Assembly (NCBI RefSeq): GCF_954871325.1
Contig: NC_088777.1
Location: 35,255,366 to 35,319,365, forward strand
Reading direction: 5' to 3'
Source of the DNA: Gordionus sp. m RMFG-2023
Taxonomy: Eukaryota; Nematomorpha; Gordioida; Chordodea; Parachordodidae
DNA length: 64,000 nucleotides
The notes under the pieces are model-generated. The model saw only the letters and a list, made by a program, of their open reading frames with translations, searched no databases and had not been told where the DNA came from. Made by a program: the position numbers and the translations under genes. Below, in pieces: positions 12,451 to 25,139 of the stretch (positions are counted from its first letter, which is position 1; each line of letters opens with the position of its first letter).

Positions 12451-13465
12451 CATGGACATTGTCAATGCTGGCGAGAGTGACGCTGCCCCTATGATGTAGG
12501 GGCCTATGGTTTCAACTTATTTCTAAGATATATAAAACAATTCAACACCTCCAGCGGAATATTGTCTTCTGTAGGGTTAATGAAAATGTCTTTTTATCCT
12601 CCCCCCCCCCCCCTTTATTCCTATAATATTTGCATTGCCATACTTAAACAGATCGTTTTATAATATATTTCCAAATAGATACCAATTTGGAAAAAAATTT
12701 TAAGTTTATATTTGTACTTCTTTGTTGGAGTTACTATATTTATTATATAAAAGTAAATATTTTGATCTGATAAACGAGACAGAATTGTATAAAATAACAT
12801 CTTTATTTATAGTTAAGATTATTGTTATTTTTTTTAACTAAAAAATTTTTTATATTGATGGAAAGTTTTGGTGGAGATTTCCAATTGCGGGAGTTTTGCG
12901 GGAGGAAGATCTCTACATGTTGACTGAAAAATTACGCAAGTTTTCCACTGATGGGGGGAAGCTGGCAACCCTGTTTGGGAGGTGTAAAAAATAACATTTT
13001 TAAAATTTTATTAATCAAAATAAAGTTAAATAAAAAATTGAATAGGGGGGGGGGGGTGAAAATCAGAGGTCTGCAATGGCTATGTTAAAGATTTGGCGGG
13101 CTAGTATAGTGGGCTGATTAAAAATATTTTTTTAAAAATGAGCAGGTGGTATTTTTCATAAAATATTCACTAATACCGAGAATTACCCATATAAACAAAA
13201 AATAATTATAATGCTAGGCGTGGCGCAGAATAGAAATTTGAACCTAGACGCAGTATACAAACCAATTTGATATTAGACGTGAAATCCTTCTCCAATGAGA
13301 TCATAGTGATAACTTAGAGCCACTGTTGTAATCATATGATTCTCTGATTATATGGGAAGCTGCGCGTCTAATATAATTTGACCTGAGTTGCCCGATCCCA
13401 CCAAAACACAAAATGGTCTAGAGTTAATTTAAATTAAAAATTAAAATAAAATAAATAGGTGTACT
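12450..13465. other. Intergenic DNA with C/G runs and a hAT end
   Basis: Contains 13 C at 12601-12613 and 12 G at 13045-13056. The segment 12865-12972 ends ggcaaccctg, the inverted form of the CAGGGTTGCCA terminus common in hAT elements, and it matches 60020-60130 in reverse orientation. At 13062 cagaggtctgcaa resembles another hAT terminus. No gene is seen. Confidence 0.5.
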
Positions 13466-15870
13466 TAGTGTTGTTAATCGGCTTAGCCGAGTCGGCTCGA
13501 ACAGAGCTGATTCAAATTTTGGGTCGTTTTTTCGACCTCGACCCGAGTTCAAGCCGAATAAAACGACCTCGACCCAAAATATGGGTCGTTTTTTGGACTC
13601 AGACTTGAAGTTTGGGTCGTTTTTTTCGACTCAGACTTGAAGTTTATTTTTTTAAGGCCAATGTGTAAAAATATATTTTGTAAACATGTTAAATTAAAAT
13701 TTCAGTGAAGATGTACCATAGGAAAGTGACAATTGTCTTAATCGTCATTTTTGAACTTTTATCAATTTTTTTTAGACAAATACAATTGGGTAGAAAACAT
13801 GTTAAAATAAAATTTCATTGAAAATGTACCATAGGAAAGTGACAATTGTCATAATCGTCATTTTTGAACTTTTTTGAATTTTTTTAAGACAAATGGGTAA
13901 AAATATATTTTGTAAACATGTTAAATTTAAATTTCAGTGAAGATGTACCATAGGAAAGTGACAATTGTCATAATCGTCATTTTTGAACTTTTTCCAATTT
14001 TTTTAAGGCAAATGGGTAAAAATATATTTTGTAAACATGTTAAATTAAAATTTCATTGAGGTACCTTAGAAAAGTGATAAAAGTCATAATTATTTTTAAC
14101 CTCTATTTAATCAAATAGTAAAAATATTTGTAAAACATGTTATATTAATATTTTAGTGTAGAAGAACCCGAGAAAAAGATTCATGGTGGCAAACTATCTC
14201 ATATAAATATTTATTTATTTTTGGAAAACTGATTTTATTTATAATTAGTATTTCAAAGCCTGTTTTTATAAGAGTGTCCGCTATTTTTTCAATAAAGTAG
14301 CGTCTTATTAACCACTTTTTACAATACTTTGAAATTTTTTTTAATATCTCTATTTCCACAAATAAAATAAATATGAATAAAATATTAAATATATATATTT
14401 ATTTGTATCTTAATAATAATATAGTGTTATCCCCGACTTTAGCGATGAGAAAGTATAATCCAAATATATAAACATTCTTATTTAATTTAAACTTTTATCA
14501 CTTTTCTATGGCTTTTATTGAAATTTTAATTAACTAGTTTATTATTTATATTTTAACCATTTTCTTCAAAATATTCCAAAAAAATTATCAACATGGCTAT
14601 TTTAATTTTTTCAAAGTTTTTTATCACTGAAAAATTGATTTAACATGTTTACAGCATATATTTTTATTTATCTGCTTCAATTAAAATGAAAAAAGTTCAA
14701 AAATGACGATTATGACAATTGTCACTTTCCTATGGTACATCCTCAATGAAATTTTAATTTAACATGTTTACAAAATATATTTTTACCCATTTTTCTAAAA
14801 AAAAATCCAAAAAGTTCAAAAATGACGATTATGACAGTTGTCACTTTCAAGGTATATCTTCAATGAAATTATAATTTAACATGTTTACAAAATATATTTT
14901 TACCCTGCCTTAAAAAAATTCAAAAAAGTTCAAAAATGACGATTATGACAATTGTCACTTTCCTATGGTCCATCTTCACTGAAATTTTAATTTAACATAT
15001 TTACAAAATATATTTTTACCCATTTGCCTTAAAAAAATTGAAAAAAGTTCAAAAATGACGATTATGACAATTGTCACTTTCCTATGGTATATCTTTACTG
15101 AAATTTAAATTTAACATGTTTACAAAATATATTTTTACCCATTTGTCTAAAAAAATTTCAAAAAAGTTAAAAAATGACGATTATGACAATTGTCACTTTC
15201 CTAAGGTACATCTTCAATGAAATTTTAATTTAACATGTTTACAAAATATATTTTTACCCATTTGCCTTAAAAAAATTCAAAAAAGTTTAAAAATGACGAT
15301 TATGACAATTGTCACTTTCCTATGATACATCTTCACTGAAATTTAAATTTAACATGTTTACAAAATATATTTTTACCCATTTGTCTAAAAAAAATTCCAA
15401 AAAGTTCAAAAATGACGATTATGACAATTGTCACTTTCCTATGGTACATCTTCACTGAAATTTTAATTTAACATGTTTACAAAATATATTTTTACCCATT
15501 TGTCTAAAAAAAATTCCAAAAAGTTCAAAAATGACGATTATGACAATTGCCACTTTCCTATGGTACATTTTCACTGAAATTTTAATTTAACTGTTTGCAA
15601 AATATATTTTTACATATTTGCCTTAAAAAATAAACTTCAAGTCTGAGTAGAAAAAAACGACCAAACTTCCAGCCTGAGTCGTAAAAAACGACCCAAACTT
15701 CAAGTCTGAGTCGAAAAATACGACCCATATTTTGGGTCGAGGTCGTTTTTTTCGGCTTGAACTCGGGTCGAGGTCGTTTTTTTCGGCTTGAACTCGGGTC
15801 GAGGTCGAAAAAAACGACCCGAACTTTGGGTCGGGGTTGCGACTTGCGGCGTTTTAGCTATTTCTAATAA
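13466..15870. mobile_element. Fold-back element with inverted arrays of a ~118-bp repeat
   Basis: Outer arms at about 13520-13650 and 15625-15840 are rich in gggtcg/cgaccc and are inverted relative to each other. Inside them, a ~118-bp unit is tandemly repeated: about four units in one orientation (13650-14100) and about eight in the other (14690-15620). Each unit carries tgacaattgtca, a perfect 12-bp palindrome, within aatgacgattatgacaattg. The left edge starts tagtgttgtt, like the small MITE family found elsewhere in this window. No protein-coding capacity is seen. This is a non-autonomous fold-back DNA element or an inverted satellite. Confidence 0.8.
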
Positions 15871-15874
15871 AATT

Positions 15875-17630
15875 AGAATATTATAAAGTATAGCTATATA
15901 TTAACCGATTTTAAATTAAATAACTTTACCCCCAGCCCCCGCCCCCTCCCCCTAACTCCTTCATTTCTGCATTTGTTTTCGCCTTTTAATAAAGCAAACG
16001 TACAAAAAAAATTTTAAAAAAAATTAAGTATAGGGGAAAAAAAATTAAATTTCAGGAATTATTTATTTTCTAATAACATTAAAAAAAATTAATTACAATA
16101 TAACCATTAATTTAATTTTTACAAAAAATATTTAGAAATACGAGACTCATTTAAAAAGAAGACACAAGACATAAATAATAATAGATTAAAATTTTTATTG
16201 GTCGTATACAATAAAATATTGTTTTTTTGGTTCTTTCAAATATTATAATTAAAATTATTTTCTAATTCTATTTTTTCTCAATAATTTTTAATGTGAAAAT
16301 GAACTAAGTGATTCGTATGGGTTAAAAATATCAACATAAATTTAAATGAGGGGCTGGTCTTAGCACAAATAGTTTATGGGGTTATAGTCTAATTTAAACA
16401 TTTTCATTGTTGTTAGGGAACCAATCAGGTTTACCAGGTCCCACCCATTTCTGGGAAGGCACCCCCTATATATTCGAGAAAAAAAAATCTCCCCCAATAA
16501 AAAAATCTTCAATTTCTTTTCCAGTTTTCAAAATTTCCGAAAGTCTCCTCCAATAATTGTTTCTAAAAAAATACAATCTTCCCATTAAATAATAATTTAA
16601 TTTATTCCAAATTTTTATAAAAAAATTAAATCTCTCCCTATACCTTAGAATATACTCGGATTTCGAATTTTTAGTTTCATTCATTTACATTAATCGTTAG
16701 CTTCACATTAAAAAAACAGTCGAAAATTCAATTTAAAAAAAAATAAATACTGATAGTGAAAATGTTTTTTTTATATAGGAGAACGAAATCATCAATTTAT
16801 TGAGACCGAAATCTATAAAACATGATTATAGAAAATCTAAAATGTGGCCACCATCCTTACAGATGCATCAGGAAAACATTATAACATTCCAATTCTAGTT
16901 TTTTTTAAATAAAGGCACATAAATGTTGAATTGTTAAAATTATTTCCCTCTCAAACGGAAATGTCAAGACATATACTAACATATTTAAAAATAACACAAA
17001 ATTACATTAAAAATTAATAATATTTCAGCATTTTATGATGATGACGCCTCAGTCAATTTTGAAAAAAACCCATTTATTTAGCGAATTAAAGCATTATAGT
17101 GGTAAACTCATGCCGATATGGGATTTATGTCATATTGATATAGAAACAGTGGTATTGAAATGTTTCAAAGAATTCAATTCTTCGACAAAACGTGTTACTC
17201 AGGTAATTAGATAAATGGAGTGATATGAGATGTTGTGAATTAATATGCCATCTCCCAATTAGATGAATAATATTGGTTCTACAATTGATAGGATAAGTTT
17301 TTACGATTCCAAAAATTTTAAACAAGAGAACGAAGGAAAACAGGGTGAGATTTCTCAATGATAGGGCTGAATATCTTTATCTTGAAAAAATGTGTCAACA
17401 TATTTTCTCTTCACCTTTATAATACTTCACCTGAACTTATTTTCGGTTTAATGAGAACTACTTGGAGAAAGAAGCTTAACAAGCTCCTGCTCGCAATACT
17501 GGAAGAGAATTAATGGTTAAGCAAAAAACTATTATTCCATTATGAAGGTAGTCATTTATTACCCAAATCAAATCAAATCACAACTCAAATATAATTAATA
17601 TTATTTTACAATTATTATTGTGTAGTATAA
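15875..17630. other. AT-rich intergenic DNA
   Basis: Long A/T runs and a pyrimidine patch near 15930-15960. Open frames at 16466-16684 and 17125-17358 (- strand) show no family resemblance and are compositional. No feature is supported. Confidence 0.5.
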
Positions 17631-17711
17631 AAATCAGAGACCTGCAGGCAGGCGCGTACGCAGGAATTTGGTCTAGGCGGGGGGATAATAAAATTTTTTA
17701 AGAAATATTAT

Positions 17712-18564
17712 CAGGTATCCAAACCGAAACGAATATCGTTCGGTTCAGGTTCAGGTTCGGATAAAAATAATGATTTAAGGTTCAGGTTCGGTTCGCAAAA
17801 AATAAAAATATCGGTTCGGTTCGAACCTCTAAAAACCGGTTTGAACACATTTGTATTCAAACCTACATTAGGATTATGTATCGGGAAAATTTTTTTTTTA
17901 TTTCATAATTAAAATAAAAACCATCATTTTTATTAATTGCACATTATAATATTTAATTTATAAATATAACAAATAAATATATCAATGATTAATTTAAATA
18001 TGAACAATTACTTAAATATTTTTTATTAAGCTGCACAATTAATATATTTTCAAAATTCGTCTCACTCATATTACATCTATAAGGAGATAATATAAATTTA
18101 ATTGTTGAAAAACATCCTTCCACACTAACTTGGGTAGCTAGCATTGCCAGTATGATATCAGATTTGATGTGTCATTTATAATACTATATGTAAATAATTT
18201 ATATATTATTAATTTTTTATATATAAGCTTAAAATATTTAAAAATATTGCAAAATGGCAATATACTAAAGTTTATAAAAATTATGACTGACGTTTATCAA
18301 TCAAATGTGATTGATAATAATTTTTAAAACAATTTGAATATAATTAAAATATTTGCAATATACTACTAGTAATAACTTACACATTATTTTATAAGCATAA
18401 AATTATGAGACTCGAACCGGTTCAGAGGCATTTTAGCGGTTCGGTTCAGGTTCGGCTAGAATTTTTTAGAGGTTTAGGTTCGGTTTAGGTTCGGTTTAGG
18501 TTTGATAAAAAATACAGGTTTTTAGCGGTTTAACGGTTCGGTTCAGGTTCGGTTTAGATCCCTG
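17712..18564. mobile_element. Non-autonomous hAT element with 8-bp target duplications
   Basis: Begins CAGGTATCC and ends GATCCCTG (inverted CAGGGATC), and is flanked on both sides by aatattat (17704-17711 and 18565-18572), a perfect 8-bp duplication as hAT elements make. The related copy near 46905 lacks the insert, giving the empty site. Subterminal zones repeat ggttcaggttcgg. The - strand near 18070-18170 encodes a short hAT dimerisation stretch (V-S-V-E-G-C-F-S-T, then L-S-P-Y-R-C). It is therefore an internally deleted hAT. Confidence 0.9.
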
Positions 18565-18968
18565 AATATTATTGTTTTTTAAAAATATCAAGCATAAATT
18601 TATTAGAACTAATAACTATTCCTAATATACAATTTTAAATTAATGTGAATTATAAAAAATTATAAAATATAAAGTGATAACCACTATATGAATTACTTAA
18701 ATGACCCAAAATAGAAATTTGAATTTTTTGAGCCTTTAAAATTTATATACATAAAAAATTTAAATTGGAAATATAAATTAATACACAAAAATTTCTTAGG
18801 AATAATTGTATTTTGTAAGTTATATATTTACATGTAAAATTTAATCTTCGTTGGGATTGAGCTAATTTTTCAAACCTCATTCTTGCTTGGCGTCAAATGC
18901 CTATGAATATTCAAAAGACCAAACCTTTCAATCTACCTTCAGAAGTTGTACTCCTTGGTATGTTTTTC

Positions 18969-19302
18969 AGAGACCTGCAGGCCCGGCCCCTGGGCCAGAC
19001 CGTATTTTAATTTTTTAAATATACCCGGGCCGGGCCCAAATTTTTTTTAAAAAAACACCCGGGCGGGGCCTGGAAATTTTTTTAAAAAAATATCCGAGCC
19101 GGGTTGTATATTTTAAAACAGCCTATATTCGAAATCGTTATTATTAGCTATAAAAATCAAAAAGAAATATAATTTATTTTAAAAAAAATCCGGGCCGGGC
19201 CTGAAAATTTTATTTAAAAAAAAGCCGGGGAGGGCCTGAAAATTTTTTAAAAAAAATCTGAACCGGGCTGTACGTGCCCTGCAAATGGTACCTCTGCAGG
19301 GC
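18969..19302. repeat. GGCCCGG-rich segment with inverted ends
   Basis: Starts cagagacctgcagg and ends cctctgcagggctctg. It alternates gccgggcc motifs with A/T runs. Related stretches are at 20301-20350, 20960-21072, 21160-21300 and 21900-21960. A similar but more diverged start occurs at 47408. Confidence 0.6.
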
Positions 19303-20710
19303 TCTGTTATTCTTCTTAAAAAAGAGTTCTCTCATTAGTTTACTAAAGGGAAGAGTTGCTAATATATATAAACCCTTTTAAAACATTGGGAATATAATTT
19401 AAATGTGTTTGAAATGCAAAGCATCCATAGAATTTTTTGGGATTATATCAACCATAGTTAAATTTATAAACATAGTTATTCAGCTAATAAGGCATCATAA
19501 GATACTTTAACATCTTTATGATAAAAATCTAACAAATATTTCTTTTCTATCACCATCTGAAAAAGGTTGGTAAGTCTTTTGTGGAAGTAATATCTGCAGA
19601 TTGGTAAGTGCTGCATGATGAATTAAAAACCATTCATTTATTTGGGTTATAAATGTATCTAAGAGAGGAGACATTTGTTTTATAATACTCTTCTACTGAT
19701 CCTATGTTAATGTTTTAACGATGAGCTTGCCTTGCTGCAAATAGAAGGAGACAAATATTAAACACCTATGGCTCTACTTTTGACTCAACAATAACATATA
19801 AAATATGGAATTCTTCATCAACATTAGCCCTAATTTCCTTGAGTTTTAATAAAATGCTCTCCGCTATTCTCATCTTCTTAATCAAGTCAATGTCATGTTT
19901 TTGAAAAGTATTACATATAGTTGTATAATTAAATAATACATTCTAATGAGAAAAAAAATTTGGAATAAGCATTGAATCCAATAATTTTCTTGCTTCGGAG
20001 GAAATATTACTTTCAGGTCATTGTGATATTTCAGTAATAGCAAATAATCGGCTCTTCTAACTCCATAAAAGCTGTTACTGCTTGATGGCGAAGTCTATCT
20101 CGTTGGATAAGCTTGCAATTTCTTTCTCCCTGCTGGACAAGGAGTTTCAGAAATAATTATTATTTGACTAGAAATTTGAAAATGGTAGATAAATATTAAG
20201 CCACTAAAAATTTGAAAATAATAAGTAAATAACGCCGGAAAACTTGAAATCGAAATTAATTGATAAAATAACTTAGTAGATGAATGTGATAAATAAACGT
20301 CCTGCCTGCAGGCTAGAATACCCGGGCCGGGCCGTAAAATTTTTTTTAAAAATTTATACAACATGAATTATTATATTCGTCAATTAGATATGGTTATAAT
20401 GATTATATATAGTTACGATTAACATAATGTTGGGTGAAAGTTAACACAAGCTAACACTCATTGTTTCTTTTACATAATATAATTATAGTTTTCCTGCCAT
20501 GGAATAAATACGCAAAAAATAATAGGTAATAAATACATTATTATATAATATATGTTATATTTTTTATTAATTAAAATATCAGTTTTATTTTTTTTTATAA
20601 ATACAATTAATATAGTATATTCTCAAAATATTATTTTCACAAATTTTTTATAGTATCAATTTGTAATATGCTAAATGTCTGTATAGAATAAAAAAAAAAA
20701 TTGTAATATG

Positions 20711-20865
20711 TAGTGTTGTTAAACGGCTTCGACTAACTCAGTATTTTATCCAGAAAAATATTACGCAAGCCTGAAAATTTTGTTTATAGAAGGAGCAAAG
20801 ATCTAGACATATAGTATCGAAATTTATTTAAATATCGGTTCAAAACGAGCTGTTTACAACATTAG
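20711..20865. mobile_element. TAGTGTTGTT MITE, internally shortened copy
   Basis: Starts tagtgttgttaaacggct and ends with a diverged inverse, agctgtttacaacatta. It lies inside the left palindrome arm. Confidence 0.75.
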
Positions 20866-21400
20866 TTAATATCCTTGCTTATTAAATCGCCGAAAAATAT
20901 GAAAAAATACCGAATAGGTGAATTTTTTGTATATAAAGGTCGAATATAATTTTAAAAAATTACGAGCCGGGCCTAAAAAAATTTTTTTAAAAAATACGGG
21001 CCGAGCCCAAAAAATTATTTTTAAAAAAAATCCGGGCAGGGTCGTGCAAATGGTACCTCTGCAGGTCTCTGATAAAAATATATAATATTTTTGCAGCTTT
21101 TACTTCATGTAGATTTTATAATAAACGGCGATAATTGATAAAATCATTAACATATTTTTCAGAGACCTGCAGAGGTACCATTTGTACGGCCCGGCCCGGG
21201 TTTAAACATTTTAGGCCCGGCCCGAATATTTAAAAAAAAAATTTGGGGGCCTGGCCCGGATTTTAAAAAAAAAATTTTAAGTTCGGCTCGGAATTTTTTA
21301 AAATTATATTCGACCTGGTATATACAAAAAATTCATTATTTCGTATTTTATCATATTTTTCGGCGAGTATTATCATTTAATAAGCAAGTATATTAGCTAA

Positions 21401-21619
21401 TGTTGTTAAACGGCTCGTTTTGAGCCCGTTTTTAAAAACGGCTAACTCAATATTTTCGCCAGAAAAATATTGACTAAGCCTCGAAATTTCGATACTATAT
21501 GTCTAGATCTTTGCTCCTTCTATGAGAAAAATTTTCAGGCTTGCACAATATTTTTCTGGATAAAACAGTGAGTTAGCCGTTTTTAAAAATCGGCTCATAA
21601 CGAGCCGTTTAACAACACC
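21401..21619. mobile_element. TAGTGTTGTT MITE, full-length copy in right palindrome arm
   Basis: Starts tgttgttaaacggctc and ends gagccgtttaacaacacca. The interior is itself largely palindromic, with paired aaaaatatt and gttagccgttttt blocks. Confidence 0.82.
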
Positions 21620-22161
21620 ATAACATATTTTATTTATTTTTTATTCTAAAAAGATATTTAATATATTACAAATTGATACTATAAAAAATTTAAGTAAATA
21701 ATATTTTGAGAATATACTATGTATTTATAAAAAAAATAAAAATGATATTTTAATTAATAAAAAATATAACATATATTATATATTATATAAAAATGTATTT
21801 TCACCAAACATTATATTAATCATACATAACTATATATAATCATTATAACCATATCTAATTGACGAATATAATAATTCATGTTGTATAAATTTTTTAAAAA
21901 AATATGGCCCGGCCCGGCCTGGGTATTTTTAAAAAAATTTCAGGCCCGGCCCGATATTTTTACTGAACATCATTTAATTTTTTACCCATTATGATTATAA
22001 TTTTTACAATAATAAAGCTAGTTACGAATTAAGATAAATTTTCACCAAATGCATTTTATTCTGTTGGCCATTTAAAATTTTTGACCTGGATTGAACTTGA
22101 ACGAAGCCCAAGTACGGGAAAAGCGGACTGAAGGCCCTCAAAAGGCTTATGGGGTAGAAGC

Positions 22162-22356
22162 TAGTATTGTTAAACAGCTCGATTTTTAAAAACGGCTAAC
22201 TCAATATTTTAGCCAAAAAATATTACGTAAGTCTGAAAATTTTGCTCATAGATGTCAAGGTTTAGACATCCTTAACAAAATCTCGAAGTTTGTTTTATAT
22301 TATTTTGGCTAAAATCTTAATTCAAAATCGTCGAAATTGAGCCGTTTAACAACACT
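22162..22356. mobile_element. TAGTGTTGTT MITE copy
   Basis: tagtattgttaaacagctc at the left end and gagccgtttaacaacact at the right; same interior as the other copies. Confidence 0.82.
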
Positions 22357-22359
22357 TGT

Positions 22360-24945
22360 CTCAGCCTTCATTTTCATGTGTAGTAAAACTCTCCTTTCAG
22401 AAATTTTTACCTGTCAACCTTAGATAAATATTTTTTTGTTGTTTCTTTTAATTATTAAGGATCTCAGAAAGTTTCATTTTCTTTTTTACAAATATAGTAT
22501 AAAATAAATTTATTCATCTAGTAAAAAAATTCAAGAATAGGCATAATTAGTTTGTAATTGCATAAATAAAATATAAAAACTCTTAATATTCATTGAAAAA
22601 AAATTCATTTTTAAATAAGGGTTAATTAATATTCATATAATGTTTTGTTGCAATACTATGTGCATCGTAAAAAATTTATCAAAATTTATCAATCATTTTT
22701 TATATTGATTTTTCTACTTTGGTTTTCTTATAACGAGAGGAGTTTGTATTTCAAAACTTTGATTCATATTTTATTTATTTTTAAAGTATTATATTCGAAA
22801 ACATAATTTTATACCTATGGATAATAGCGAAAGGACCAGTCTTTCAAAAAAGATGGAATGATTTATTTTATAATTTATAACTAGTTTAACTACAAAAAAA
22901 ATCATAATTTTTATAAAATTAGTATTATGTGCCTGACATTTTTTTGAAAATTTATGGTCATTCGAATATACTTTATATATTTTTTAAATAATTTCCCACT
23001 CTTATCATGGAGCATATGCCGCATTCTGAAAATGAAATTTATTTTACAAAAAAGTCCTCCTGATCTCACCGTATTGGACCAGATCAAATACTCCTCCTGT
23101 AAATTGACTGAATTTAACCGGTCAATTGACCGACTTGTCAACCCTGCTTATAATACAATACAGATGAAAATTTTATTTTTTAACGAATGCAATATTATTA
23201 TACCCTACTTTGTAATGGCCAATCTCTATTTAAAAAAATCTAAAAAAAATTTGAATTATACAAACATCTTATTTAATTAAAAACTTTGCGATTTTCCAAA
23301 ATTTTACACGCATTTCACTCATACCCCATTTCCATGTATTCTGACCCATTGTTACACCTCGAAATCAATCTAAAAGTATCTTAAATTCCGCATGATATCC
23401 TGAATGCAAGCTTTGCGTTTACATCTTCCTTTGATCAATGGCTAAATTTTTCAAAATGTATTCGGGCACTTTTAGTCTTGGCTAACATCATAGTGCAGCC
23501 ATAGATAAATAATTACTTATTTTAATTTTGAGCCCTAATGCAACTTTTAGACATATTTTTCTTCTTATAATTAGGTTAAAAAGAAAAACTTTCCATAATG
23601 ATTCTATCTGGTTGATTAATTATTATGGAAACAGGGGAGCAAAATAAAATATTATATTTGTTTTCAAACCTACAACTTTAGATGCAATGTGGAAGGAATT
23701 TAACGATATTTTTTTAGGATTTCTTTTATTTTCATAACAACACGAGTAAGATGTGCGAGGAATCGCTTGACCTCTTATATAAATGACGATTTGTTATCGG
23801 AAAATGTTAAATTTCGGCATACAACGAAGAGAAGTACCCAGACAAATATAAGTAAATAAATTTATCATAATCATTACACACTTAATAAATTCTTTATATG
23901 TAATATGAACGAAAAACAAAATTTATAGGAAAAAATCAATAAAATAAAAAATTGAATAATTAAATCTCCATATAATTATTTAATCTTTTGCCAAAAGTAA
24001 TTTGCAAATATTTTTTTTTCTAATTTTGCTACTTCAAAAAAAACTTATAAATGTTTTTGACGAATTAATCCTACTAACTACACACACATTTCAATTTTCA
24101 TTAATTTTCTTAATAAAAGTTATAATATTAATATATCGATATGAGAAAGATATCATATTCTTTTCAAAAATGAATATAATAAGAATAAGATATTATTAGA
24201 AATAGATATAGAATGTTTGATTTCTTTATTAAAATTGAAAAAATATTTTATTATTGTAAAAAGAATGTAAGAAAGAATAATCAGAAAGAGATTCGAAAAC
24301 AAAAAAAAAGAATAGGAAGGGATAAATAGGAAAAAAAATTAAAAAACAAATATTGCAAAAAATAAAATTATTAAATTAATTATATAATTAAAAATATCTG
24401 CAGGAATCAAATATATTGTCTTAATTGAAATTAATATTATATTTATGTTAGAAGTATCGGAATCAAATTTGGTTAAATAGAAGTTATATAAATAAACACA
24501 TTTCGCTAATCTTAAAATGTATATTTTTTTTTATTTTCAAACATAGAATAGAATGCTTCATTAAGAATAGTTTCCTTGCAGAAGAGTTCACTGATATATA
24601 TATATAATATATAATATAATTAAACAGTATACATTATTTTCTTACTTATCAAATTAATATGAGATAATTTTTTGAACCAAAGAACCTGATTAATGATTAT
24701 AATCCTCCTATAAGAATTTCGATATATATAATTATCTTTCACATGCACATGAATGAAATGGTAAGTCACTGCTACTTGAAAATAAATGTAAGTGTTAAGA
24801 TAAGAAATAAATAACTCCATATAACTTTTTTTAAATCTATTAAATGAGAATAGAAGATTTTTGATATTTCTTTCATTTCTTTGTAACTTAATAAATTTTT
24901 TCAGATGTAGAATGCAAATATTCGATTCATATTTTTGTTGGCATA
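22360..24945. other. AT-rich DNA without genes
   Basis: Long simple A/T sequence. A perfect 14-bp palindrome, cggtcaattgaccg, lies near 23120-23133. Open frames on both strands at 22911-23280 mirror each other around that palindrome and show no family resemblance. The frame at 24620-24952 is also compositional. Confidence 0.5.
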
Positions 24946-24949
24946 CCAT

Positions 24950-25135
24950 CAAGCCTTAGCCAATACCTAGTTTTGGGTAAAATGTATCTAACCCTGGCCA
25001 TCTTATATATAAAAACCCTAGGTCCGTCCATATCAGATCTTAGCCTATATACCTTTTAAAAAATTATATTTAATTTAAACAAAACTGTCTCTTATATTAT
25101 AGTCAATATCAGATCTTAGCCCATACCTAGGTTCA
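24950..25135 (+). repeat. Short direct duplication
   Basis: Two imperfect units share atatcagatcttagcc and a (c)atacctag-like continuation (near 25030 and 25108), with a third weaker match at 24955. Possibly a TE end. Confidence 0.45.
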
Positions 25136-25139
25136 GTAA

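Larger units (their letters stand above)
17636..20300 (-). pseudogene. hAT element (ZMYM/DUF4371-like), interrupted and decayed
   Basis: The left part (17636-17711 plus 18565-18968) matches 46840-47410 closely. On the - strand near 18890-18960 both copies encode a hAT C-terminal tail like S-E-S-R-L-N-G-M-D-L-L-N-I-H. Further right, on the same strand, 19320-20000 gives degraded transposase (for example H-D-I-D-L-I-K-K-M-R-I-A-E-S). The element is split by a 853-bp insertion (17712-18564). It also carries a GGCCCGG-rich segment (18969-19302) bounded by cagagacctgcag and ctgcagggctctg. Stops are frequent. Confidence 0.7.
20300..21930. repeat. Large imperfect palindrome, ~770-bp arms
   Basis: The left arm (about 20301-21072) and right arm (about 21160-21930) are inverted copies around an ~88-bp spacer. 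The spacer-proximal ends read ggtacctctgcaggtctctg and its inverse. Both arms hold the stretch around gaattattatattcgtcaa (near 20367 and 21860) and both contain a copy of the TAGTGTTGTT MITE at the matching place. Either two related elements inserted head to head or one was duplicated in inverted form. Confidence 0.8.

Noticed and set aside
14690-15620. CRISPR-like regular repeats
   Set aside because: Units are directly abutting ~118-bp tandem repeats without unique spacers, present in inverted arrays in a eukaryotic fold-back element.
17730-18560. Telomeric repeats (ggttcagg and ggttcgg resemble TTAGG types)
   Set aside because: Degenerate, in opposite orientations, and confined between hAT ends with target duplications.
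22911-23280. Overlapping open frames on both strands (76 and 108 residues)
   Set aside because: They mirror each other around a short palindrome, resemble no family and have no splice or promoter context.
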